From positions 1-64,000 of the forward strand of contig JAXHSW010000016.1 in the NCBI GenBank assembly GCA_034190295.1: DNA of 64,000 bases, given 5' to 3'. Every line of letters begins with the position of its first letter. Within the stretch, counting starts at the first letter, position 1. The notes beneath the pieces are model-generated. The model did no database searches, was not told where the DNA came from, and saw only the letters and a program-made list of their open reading frames with translations. The position numbers were made by a program, and so were the translations under genes. Shown in pieces: positions 1-7,682 of the stretch. Source of the stretch: Okeania sp034190295 (GTDB lineage Bacteria; Cyanobacteriota; Cyanobacteriia; Cyanobacteriales; Microcoleaceae).

Positions 1-1
1 T

Positions 2-406
2 AATAATATTGGTACTGTAGTCATAGGAAAAAATGATAACTGGAAACAAGGAGCAAATATAGGCAAAAAAAACAACCAAAATTTTACCCAAATACCACAT
101 GATAAATTAGTCAAGCAAATTGCTTATAAATGTGAGCTAGCAGGAATCAAGGTGATAGAAACAGAGGAAAGCTATACAAGCAAAACATCTGCCCTTGATC
201 TTGAGCAACCAATTAAACATGAAACTTATGGTGGTAAACGAGTCAAACGTGGTTTATTCAGAAGTGCAACTGGTATAGTCATTAATGCCGATATCAATGG
301 CAGTCTTCAAATTATTAGAAAGAAATTCCCAGGAGCATTTACTGTTGAGGGAATAGTGAGCTGTGCCGTACAGCCAGTATTGGTTAATCCAATATCAAGA
401 TATTAA
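2..406 (+). pseudogene. tnpB: TnpB (IS200/IS605 family) C-terminal fragment, cut by window edge
   Basis: The open frame runs from base 2 to a stop at 406 and encodes about 134 residues with no start in the window. The protein shows IGTVVIGKNDNWKQ, then IPHDKLVKQIAYKCELAGI, then EESYTSKTSALDLE, then GIVINADINGS, which is the order found at the C-terminus of IS1341-type TnpB, the RNA-guided nuclease of IS200/IS605 elements. The Asp in INADINGS corresponds to the last RuvC catalytic acid. The gene may be complete outside the window, so pseudogene here means partial. It belongs to a different TnpB lineage from the intact copy at 18502-19569, whose C-terminus has a four-cysteine zinc ribbon instead. 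No tnpA is visible. Confidence 0.85.
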
Positions 407-722
407 GCTGTCACGATTTTCTACAGTTTAGTTCGTACGGTTAATAACTGTTACCGAAAAATTGTGGTCTAAAACCTCCCTTTTTAAAGGGATAAAACAA
501 AGAGACTATTCCTTATGTCAAACCTCCAGGACTTACACACAGACACTAAATCCAGTGAGGGCGCCCTTCGGAGCTTGACGTTAGTCAATGCCATTTGCTC
601 CGCATAACTATCGTTAACGCCCCTACATATCGCGTTTTCAAGGGAGTTGCATGCGTAAGTCCTGACCTCCTTATTGCAGAGGTGCTGATAACTGATAACT
701 GATAACTGATAACTGAAATGAA
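407..722. repeat. Spacer with a MITE-like element and a heptamer tandem array
   Basis: This stretch holds one member (528-663) of the family with ends AGGACTTAC...GTAAGTCCT, described separately. It also holds a short tandem array of the heptamer TGATAAC at about 682-715. The heptamer array recurs near 20868, 21240 and 27917 and resembles the short tandemly repeated repetitive (STRR) sequences of filamentous cyanobacteria. No gene is supported here. Confidence 0.6.
528..663. repeat. MITE-like element, AGGACTTAC/GTAAGTCCT ends
   Basis: It is 136 bp long with inverted ends: AGGACTTACACA on the left and GCGTAAGTCCT on the right. The interior carries GGGCGCCCTTCGGAGC and a TTAACGCCCCTAC segment shared with other repeats in the window. 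It has no coding capacity. Confidence 0.7.
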
Positions 723-2087
723 CTACATCCATTTCAACTCCATTAAAAAATCAGCAATTCTCCGAGCTGCACCCGGTTTACCCATTCTCTGAATTCCATT
801 TTTAGCAATTAATTGTAGTCGGTCTGGATCGTTCAACAGAGACTTAATTGCATCTGCAACTTCTCTGGGATGCTTGACCAAAGTCACAGAAATTCCTAAA
901 AGACGACTTTGAGCTTCCGCAAAAGCAGATGTAAATTGAGGGCCATTGCCAGGAATAGCGATCGCTGGTTTCCCCAGACCAACAAACTGTTCCGTAGCAG
1001 TACCTGCCATAGCAATAGCTAAATTTCCCCGATGCACAAATTCTGGAAAAGCTTGTCGGTCTAAAATCAGACTAGCATTTTTATTCTGAGAAGTTAATTT
1101 GACAGGAAACTGAATACTCCCTTCTCTAGAAAAAAAGGTTGGTTGAAGATGCTCAACTGGCAGTTGTAAAATACTGTTCTGAGTATTAGTTCTAATCTCT
1201 CGTTCAACCTCCCAACGATAAGACTTAAGGACCGTAATCAAAGGTTCTAAACTTAAGTTAGGAGCGATCGCCCCCAGAAACAAAAATTTTTGCTGTGGAA
1301 AACTTTTGAGTAACCCTACAACCCCTTGAATAATAATTTCCCAATTCGCATAAGCTTCTGGAGAACGAGACCCAGGTAATAAAGTAATCGTAACTTGATG
1401 CTGCATTCCTAGTATTTTGGCATCAGAGTCATACATTGACAGCACAGAGCTTTCCAACTCTACACCATCCATCATCGGGTTTCCCACATAATAAGCTCGA
1501 ATTGACTTTTTTCTGAGTATTTGTGCTGTTAGATCGTCTCTAGTAAGTACCGCTTTACACTTACTCCTACTCATTAACCAACATTCCCAAGGAAAATAAA
1601 CCGAACCTGACCAATGCTGAAAATTTTCTACCCAAGAATTGGAGGCAAGTTTCCCTGCTTCATCTCGCATCAAATATTCTGATTTAGCAGTTCCTAAAAA
1701 AGCATAAGGTACTCCACTCAACCAAGCAAAAAATAAAGGTACAATATCGCCAACTGCAAAGATAACTACTTGATGACCTAATTGAGTTTCGGAACTTACC
1801 CAATATTTTAATGCTTTGAGTTGAGCAAAGGTCATATTTAATAAACCACCTTTGACATCTTGCCATAACTGTTGCCCATCCATATAGATAAACCCGCCAG
1901 AAGGCATTTTTTGTCGGGGACCAATAATTGAGAGACGAGGTATTTTAGTATAAGCATATCCTTCCCCAACTATAGGTAAGGCAGCAATACTAGGAGGAAG
2001 AGGATATTTTTGTAGTTCTTGTAAAATTTGAACTGCGATCGCATCTTCCCCATGACCATTACTAAGGCAAAGTATCTTCAAAGTCAT
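723..2087 (-). CDS. Lipid-A-disaccharide synthase-related protein
   Basis: This 454-residue protein starts MTLKILCLSNGHGEDAIAVQIL. The SNGHGED motif and a later GNPMMDG, LLPGSRSPEAYANW and MAGTATEQFVGLGKPAIAIPG give the two-lobed GT-B glycosyltransferase pattern of the cyanobacterial and plastid family annotated as lipid-A-disaccharide-synthase-related (a distant LpxB relative). It probably transfers a sugar to a lipid or isoprenoid acceptor at the membrane face, but the substrate is not established. The length is normal for the family. The start is an ATG with an AT-rich leader and no strong Shine-Dalgarno sequence. It stands alone, with repeats on both sides. GCGATCGC octamers occur inside the gene, as in most genes of this window. 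Confidence is high for the family and low for the reaction. Confidence 0.85.
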   Translation of the reverse strand: MTLKILCLSNGHGEDAIAVQILQELQKYPLPPSIAALPIVGEGYAYTKIPRLSIIGPRQKMPSGGFIYMDGQQLWQDVKGGLLNMTFAQLKALKYWVSSETQLGHQVVIFAVGDIVPLFFAWLSGVPYAFLGTAKSEYLMRDEAGKLASNSWVENFQHWSGSVYFPWECWLMSRSKCKAVLTRDDLTAQILRKKSIRAYYVGNPMMDGVELESSVLSMYDSDAKILGMQHQVTITLLPGSRSPEAYANWEIIIQGVVGLLKSFPQQKFLFLGAIAPNLSLEPLITVLKSYRWEVEREIRTNTQNSILQLPVEHLQPTFFSREGSIQFPVKLTSQNKNASLILDRQAFPEFVHRGNLAIAMAGTATEQFVGLGKPAIAIPGNGPQFTSAFAEAQSRLLGISVTLVKHPREVADAIKSLLNDPDRLQLIAKNGIQRMGKPGAARRIADFLMELKWM

Positions 2088-2145
2088 AATTAAAATTAGG
2101 GAATAGGGAACAGGGAATAGGGAACAGGCAATAGTTAATATTAAT

Positions 2146-2257
2146 AGGACTTACACAGATTAACCTTGAAAACTCCATATGTAGGGGCGAATGGCATTGA
2201 CTAACGTCAAGCTCTGAAGGGCGCCCTCACTTTATTTAGTGTCCGTGCGTAAGTCCT
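2146..2257. repeat. MITE-like element, AGGACTTAC/GTAAGTCCT ends
   Basis: It is 112 bp long, beginning AGGACTTACACAG and ending GTGCGTAAGTCCT. The interior (GGGCGAATGGCATTG, AAGGGCGCCCTCACT, TTTAGTGTCCG) is close to that of the copy at 63631-63748. Confidence 0.7.
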
Positions 2258-2470
2258 GATTAACAAGTAGTTCAAACAATCCAAAATACAAAATTATCAA
2301 CAGGACTTATCCATCACCAACGCCTAAAATTCAAACTAATAGTTCGTAATTGAAGCACCCTGAGAAGTAGTAGAAGTTAGGATACCATTTAGCATATCTA
2401 TTAGCATTCAGCAGAAGGAGTCATCTTCTCACAAGTCAGGAGAAAATTCTGACTACTGTCTAAAGTTAAC

Positions 2471-2606
2471 TAGCTATCAGCTTGGACGTTCCGGAATGCT
2501 ACCCTTGCCAGCATTTAGCTGGAGCGCTAAAAATTCGAGGGTTCGGCGTCCCCCACGCGAAGGCGTGAAAAAATTAGTGGTGCGCCTTTTATGGTGGATT
2601 AAAACC
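2471..2606 (+). repeat. Structured repeat, copy 1 (partner at 18212-18343)
   Basis: It starts TAGCTATCAGCTTGGACGTT and ends GATTAAAACC, and is alignable over its whole 136 bp with 18212-18343. It can fold: CACGC-GAAG-GCGTG is a perfect hairpin, CCAGC...GCTGG is another, and GGCG...CGCC with CCAC...GTGG can close around the first. The second copy sits just beyond the 3' side of a tnpB gene, so this may be a remnant of a mobile-element end or a guide-RNA-like scaffold. Strand is arbitrary. Confidence 0.55.
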
Positions 2607-2871
2607 CCATTATACACCTTGAAAAGCTGACCGAACAATTAAGGTTTAAAGCCTCTCATGGGCAAGGAGAAACAAGAAAAAATTTTCATGATTAGTAAAT
2701 CCTCTCCTTGAAAAGAAGAGGTAATTCGCGCATTCGCGCATTCGCGCATTCTTGAATGTCGATCGCTGAATGCTGACTGCTACTTCAAACTCCTGAATAT
2801 TAATTAGTGTAGGATGGCAGAAATAACTAACCAGTTACAAAATCCTAAAAGTCTTACCAATCAATACTTTT

Positions 2872-2934
2872 GAGGGCGAATGCCACTTTTGAGGGCGAAT
2901 GCCACTTTTGAGGGCGAATGCCATTCGCCCCTAC
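2872..2934. repeat. Three 19-bp direct repeats ending in a GGGCGAATGCCATTCGCCC palindrome
   Basis: Units GAGGGCGAATGCCACTTTT start at 2872, 2891 and 2910. The third reads into CATTCGCCCCTAC, so that it forms the full palindrome found at about a dozen other places in the window. Confidence 0.75.
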
Positions 2935-3179
2935 TTTTGACTGTAATGAAGTGCGTCTTACATTCTGTTTGCGTAGCATTTCCGGAGGAAAGGAAACCTC
3001 GCCAATTAGCACTCGATGCATGACTTCCGCGTAGTGGCACTAGCTTATAGTCGCTTTCAGATAGATAAACCACAAATTCACCTACCAAAACTTTAGTCAA
3101 GATGTCCCATGAAATGTCCCTAGTACTAAAATGAAAACTGCCGTAATTCACTAAGATCGAGAGAAATTGGGAAATAAAA

Positions 3180-5009
3180 ATGAATATATTAAGAAACTTA
3201 CAAGAAGGCAAATATACATTAGAACAAGAATTAGGAAGGGGAGGTTTTGGTATTACTATCAAGGCTACTCATAATTATTTAGGACAACCTGTAGTTATTA
3301 AGACTCTCAATGAGTCTCTACGTCAACATCCCAACTTTCAGGAATTTCAAAGGAAGTTTCAGGATGAGGCAAGAAGACTCGCTTTATGTGTCCACCCTAA
3401 TATTGTCAGAGTCAGTGATTTTTTTGTGGAAGATAGTCAACCTTACATGGTGATGGACTATATTCCGGGTAAAACTTTAGCAGAAGTTGTATCTGGTGGA
3501 CAACCTCTACCAGAGGCGATCGCCGTACATTATATTCGTCAGGTAGGCAATGCTTTAATATTAGTGCATCAAAATAACTTACTCCACCGAGATGTTAAAC
3601 CCCAAAATATTATGTTACGTCGGGATACTGAGAATGTCATCTTAATTGACTTTGGTATTGCGCGGGAATTTATTGCTGGTAAAACTCAGGTTCACACTAA
3701 TTTGGTTTCTGATGGTTATGCTCCTCCAGAACAGTATTTTGTGCAAGGAAAACGTACCGCAGCAACAGATGTATATGGTTTAGCTGCGACTCTCTATACT
3801 TTATTAACAGCACGACTGCCAATACCAGCAATGAGCAGAGCGCAACAAGAAATGGCTACTCCGAGGGAGTTACAACCTCAACTTAGTGGTACTGTTAATC
3901 AAGCAGTGCTAAAAGGTATGGCAATGGATATTCAATACCGACCTGCAACTGTGGAAGAATGGCTAAAAGAGTTATCAAATTCTACCACAACTAATTTATC
4001 CACTATTGTTGTGCCTCAACAGCATCCAGGTCATAATGTGGGAAATGGAAAAACTGCTACTACAAGTATTCCTCCGACACAAAGACCTAAAGGAATATTG
4101 ATGTGGGGTATACTCGGAGCGATCGCTACTCTCACAGTAGGAACATTAGCAGCAATACTGTTAAATTCCGAGCCCTCAGACACACCACCTATAGTTCAAA
4201 CTCCTACACCATCTCCCACCGTTAGGCCATCAGATATTGCTCAAACTCCTATATCAAAACCTACTGCAACCCCTACACCATCTCCACAACCTAATGATAC
4301 AAAGCCATTGCCCAATTTTACTCCAACCCCATCACCATCACCATCTCCAACCCCTACTCCTGTTCCTCCTATAGTCAGACCAACCCCTACTCCTTCACCT
4401 CCAGTAGAAAAACCTACACCCATACCACCTACGGTTGAGCCAACTCCAACTCCAGCTCCAGCTCCAATTCCAGCTCCAACTCCAGCTCCAACTCCGGTTC
4501 AACCTCCTCAAGATTCAGTTCCTGATATACCTATAGAATTAATATTGCCAGATAATATTCCTTCCGATCCTATTGATAATTCTACTATTAGGGATCGGTT
4601 GCCAATTATTCGTGGCTTACCCCCAGGGACATTAGAAAGTAAAGTAATAGAATTATTGGGAAAACCTACAAAAGTTAAAGAGCGTGGCTATTGGCCAAAT
4701 ACTAAGGCTGTGATTTATGACTTACTTCCTAATCAAATTACTTTAGGCTATATATACGATCGAGATTCCCGTCTTTTACGACAAACTGAGTTGTCTGTGG
4801 CAGATGGTGTAGATGGCCTAATGGTAAGAACCGCTTTCATTAGTATGTTGAATTGGAGAATTACTCCAGAAATTAAGCAAGGACTACAGGATGTGCGAAA
4901 CGGTAAAATTAATAGCTATGAGTTTAAAACAGGTAATCTCGAAGGTCTAATTGAGCGTAGTAGTGATGGGCGTGTATATATTGGTGTCTGGGAAGATGAT
5001 CTACATTAA
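3180..5009 (+). CDS. Membrane-anchored serine/threonine protein kinase
   Basis: This 609-residue protein has an N-terminal Hanks-type kinase domain (about 10-275): glycine loop GRGGFG at 19-24, catalytic Lys in VVIKTL near 41, HRDVKPQN near 137 and DFG near 156. All key residues are present, so it should be active. One membrane segment follows (about 304-330, GILMWGILGAIATLTVGTLAAIL), then about 110 residues made almost only of Pro, Thr, Ser, Ala and Val, and a C-terminal domain of unknown type (about 480-609, RLPIIRGLPPGTLESKVIEL...). The topology implies a cytoplasmic kinase with an extracytoplasmic stalk and sensor. The proline stretch is coded by short near-repeats (CCAACTCCAGCT type), so its length may vary between strains. 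The gene is monocistronic. Signal and substrate are unknown. Confidence 0.9.
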   Translation: MNILRNLQEGKYTLEQELGRGGFGITIKATHNYLGQPVVIKTLNESLRQHPNFQEFQRKFQDEARRLALCVHPNIVRVSDFFVEDSQPYMVMDYIPGKTLAEVVSGGQPLPEAIAVHYIRQVGNALILVHQNNLLHRDVKPQNIMLRRDTENVILIDFGIAREFIAGKTQVHTNLVSDGYAPPEQYFVQGKRTAATDVYGLAATLYTLLTARLPIPAMSRAQQEMATPRELQPQLSGTVNQAVLKGMAMDIQYRPATVEEWLKELSNSTTTNLSTIVVPQQHPGHNVGNGKTATTSIPPTQRPKGILMWGILGAIATLTVGTLAAILLNSEPSDTPPIVQTPTPSPTVRPSDIAQTPISKPTATPTPSPQPNDTKPLPNFTPTPSPSPSPTPTPVPPIVRPTPTPSPPVEKPTPIPPTVEPTPTPAPAPIPAPTPAPTPVQPPQDSVPDIPIELILPDNIPSDPIDNSTIRDRLPIIRGLPPGTLESKVIELLGKPTKVKERGYWPNTKAVIYDLLPNQITLGYIYDRDSRLLRQTELSVADGVDGLMVRTAFISMLNWRITPEIKQGLQDVRNGKINSYEFKTGNLEGLIERSSDGRVYIGVWEDDLH

Positions 5010-5421
<412 letters not shown>

Positions 5422-5813
5422 GGGGCATTAACGGTTTCGACAGGGTGGTGAAATCTACTTTGTGATTCAGGTCGAGAGTGAGTCTTCTCTCGCAAATCCC
5501 GGGCTCAAAAAATAATAAGTGCAAACAACATTGTACCTTTTGCTCGTAAGCAAGTAGCTGTAGCTTAATTGCGAAAACACCTCTTATAGGTTCGAGCGTC
5601 TGTGATTTGACTCCGTTAAGGATTGCAGACTTAACCCCAACGGATGCTCCAGTAAACTGCCTCTGGTCAACTGCTGGTTAAGACTTTACTAGAGAATCCC
5701 GCCATCCGGGATAATGGATGGTCCCAGCTCTGAGGGTTAATAAGAGCTAAACCTGTGAATGAGCGAAGAGTAAATAGCCATTTTGGACATGGGTTCAACT
5801 CCCATATGCTCCA
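5422..5813 (+). ncRNA. ssrA: Transfer-messenger RNA (tmRNA)
   Basis: The 5' end GGGGCATTAACGGTTTCGAC is the conserved tmRNA start, and the 3' end GGGTTCAACTCCCATATGCTCC is the T-arm plus acceptor strand that pairs with it. One G-U pair occurs and the CCA tail falls at 5811-5813. The tag frame at 5521-5565 reads ANNIVPFARKQVAVA and ends with TAA at 5566-5568, giving the ANNIV start typical of cyanobacterial tags. Length (392 nt) and layout are those of a one-piece tmRNA, with pseudoknot-rich sequence between tag and 3' end. tmRNA with SmpB rescues stalled ribosomes and marks the product for proteolysis. The tag ends VAVA rather than a two-alanine end. Confidence 0.96.
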
Positions 5814-6098
5814 TTTATTGAATAAGGCAGAAGGCAGAAGGCAGAAGGCAGAAGGCAGAAGGGAAAATTGATTATGAATAGTCTTCGACACGCCAGTCCG
5901 TGCTTTATAACCCCAAACAATTTTTAGCACCGTGTAGACTGTGGGGTATTAGACCCGCAAAAGAAAAGATAACAATTATTCTAAAGCCGTTTTTTGCCTT
6001 TTGAGCATAGAGCGGTTTTTTTTTAGCCAATTAAGACAGGAATAGTATAGCAACCGCCTGATTGGTGTTTGATATCAAATCCGTTGGTTTCGGGGTAA

Positions 6099-6243
6099 TT
6101 TAACGCGCGTCAGCAAGTCTGCAAGTCAGCAAGTGTACCCACCCGCGGGCCCCCACCGTGGAGGGGAAGTTGGAGCTTTTCTCAAATCCCCGTTACAAAA
6201 ATAACTTCTGACTTCTGACTTATGACTTCTGACGCGCGTTAAA
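6099..6243. repeat. Inverted-repeat element with TTAACGCGCGTCAG ends
   Basis: The left end TTTAACGCGCGTCAG and right end CTGACGCGCGTTAAA are perfect inverted repeats about 145 bp apart. Inside are CAGCAAGTCTGCAAG-type repeats and ACTTCTG nonamer-like repeats. Single ends of the same kind occur near 6529, 22436 and 26338, so this is a dispersed family, possibly a non-autonomous mobile element. Confidence 0.55.
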
Positions 6244-6322
6244 GTGGCGACTGTTATATTTGATTTTTTGACACTTCAGACAACGCCAGATATTTCCTTC
6301 TTCAATAGCTAATCTAAAAAAT

Positions 6323-6413
6323 AAAAGCCCCTTTGCCAAAATTGACCAAGGGACAAATAACTATCAGGGTGCATCTACTAGACGTAGTATAACACCAGTA
6401 AGGGGTAAAACCC
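6323..6413 (+). repeat. 91-bp structured element, copy A
   Basis: It is nearly identical to 6817-6907 over about 75 bp and then diverges slightly. The order of potential hairpins is CCCTT...AAGGG, CTAC-TAGAC-GTAG, then GGGGTAAAACCC. It contains AGGGTGCATCTACT, which looks like a transposon end. There is no open frame common to both copies. Strand is arbitrary. Confidence 0.55.
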
Positions 6414-6816
6414 ACTATTAAAATAATTAAAAAAAAATATCATAAATAAAACAAAACATAAGTTTCATTAAAGTCATCACCTATAGCGCTGCGCGGAGGC
6501 AACAGCTCCGAAAGGCAATAGGGGGATTAACGCGCGTCAGAAGTCAGCAAGTCTGCAAGTCAGAAGTTGACCCACCCCTAACCCAACCCACCCCTAACCC
6601 CTCCGGTGGAGGGGAGCTAGCAGGGGAAGGGGATTTGAGAAAAGCTCCAAAAATATTGCGCCTTAAAAGGCGGGGTTTTAGACCCTTATGATTTTGATAA
6701 ATTGCCGTTTGCGAAGCATCGACCTTGGAATAATATAAGACTTTTAGCCATTGGACAGTTCCTGCAATTTGTAAATATGCCAGCGCACATTGCTATATAT
6801 CATCATCGTCAAAAAA

Positions 6817-6907
6817 AAAGCCCCTTTGCCAAAATTGACCAAGGGACAAATAACTATCAGGGTGCATCTACTAAACGTAGTATAACGCCCTTAAGGGGTA
6901 AAACCCC
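6817..6907 (+). repeat. 91-bp structured element, copy B
   Basis: This is the second copy of the element at 6323-6413. The last hairpin is perfect here (GGGGT-AAA-ACCCC), while in copy A it is one pair shorter. Substitutions such as TAGACGTAG to TAAACGTAG fall in a hairpin loop, which would fit selection on structure, though one pair of copies cannot prove that. Confidence 0.55.
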
Positions 6908-7682
6908 TCATTTTAATATTTTTATTTATTATGATACATATAAGTATTGACTATAATTAGCAAAGGTTAAATTAAAAGAGTAAAAAAATCAAATGTACAG
7001 CTATATATATTAATTTAAGTGTAACTTTAAAATAAGAAAATATACGATAATTGGTATTTGAAGCGATCGCTCACCTGTATAACAACAAAAGAAGTTTTAG
7101 GGAATAGCAGAAAATAAATTACTCCAATTTTTGTACTTAGATCGTTAACTAGCTACTCTCTACTCCCTTTTTCCCCTCCTGGGAGGGGTTAGGGGTGGGT
7201 CCCTACTGCCTACTGCCTACTCCCTTACTTTCATAGCTAATGGGATAATTTTTTATCAAAATAACATGGGTCTAAAACCCCGCCGGGAAATGGCGATCGG
7301 ATTTTTGGAGCTTTTCTCAAATCCCCTACTTCCCCTCCACCGGAGGGCTATGCTTAATAAACATCTTTCTTAACATAAAACGTAGACATTATAGACAAGT
7401 TATGTTTATGTCTTGGAGCGGCTTTTTTAGGAGAAAAGTGTATTGAAAAATACATTTTTTTGAGAACTTAAGTAGCGATCGCGTAACCTATCTATACACT
7501 TTCTCCCTTCTCCCCTGCTCCCCACAAGGTTTTCAGGAGTTCCAGATCGGGGATAGCTGGGAGGGATGGGGGTGGGGTGGGTTAACTTCTGTACGGGCAA
7601 ACGGCCGTTTGCCCCTACGAATTCTGACTTCTGACTTCGTTAATTTGATATCCTAAAAATCAAGAGTCAAACTATTTAAACT

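Larger units (their letters stand above)
2088..3179. repeat. Repeat-filled spacer upstream of the protein kinase gene
   Basis: No gene is supported in this 1.1 kb. It contains the MITE-like element 2146-2257, the structured element 2471-2606, a degenerate copy (about 2633-2715) of the TTACCGAAGAATTAAT repeat, three tandem ATTCGCGC decamers (about 2722-2752), and three direct 19-bp units starting at 2872, 2891 and 2910, the last completed as GGGCGAATGCCATTCGCCC. The kinase promoter must lie in the final few hundred bases, but no clear sites were seen. Confidence 0.6.
5814..7682. repeat. 1.9 kb repeat-filled spacer between tmRNA and chlD
   Basis: No gene is supported. From left to right it holds: a GCAGAAG heptamer array (about 5824-5862); a segment AGTCTTCGACACGCCA (about 5880-5930) that recurs inverted near 18111-18170; a 145-bp inverted repeat 6099-6243; the two 91-bp structured elements at 6323 and 6817; GGGTCTAAAACCCCGCC segments (about 6670-6690 and 7268-7290), shared with 24540 and 26150; and a GGGCAAACGGCCGTTTGCCC palindrome (about 7593-7612). 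The chlD promoter should be near the right end but was not identified. Confidence 0.6.

Noticed and set aside
2861..3262. 133-codon minus-strand frame overlapping the kinase start
   Set aside because: It is made of repeat sequence and the complement of the kinase N-terminus, with no family resemblance.
4241..4423. Minus-strand frame rich in GVGVGDGDG within the kinase gene
   Set aside because: It is the complement of the proline-rich codons of the kinase, which has strong domain evidence.
5990..6030. T-rich stretch after the tmRNA considered as its terminator
   Set aside because: The candidate stem (GCCG...CGG) is too short and the spacing to the RNA end is over 170 bp.
6702..6950. Forward frame of 82 codons over the 91-bp element
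   Set aside because: The matching copy at 6323 has no equivalent frame, and the residues are repeat-derived.
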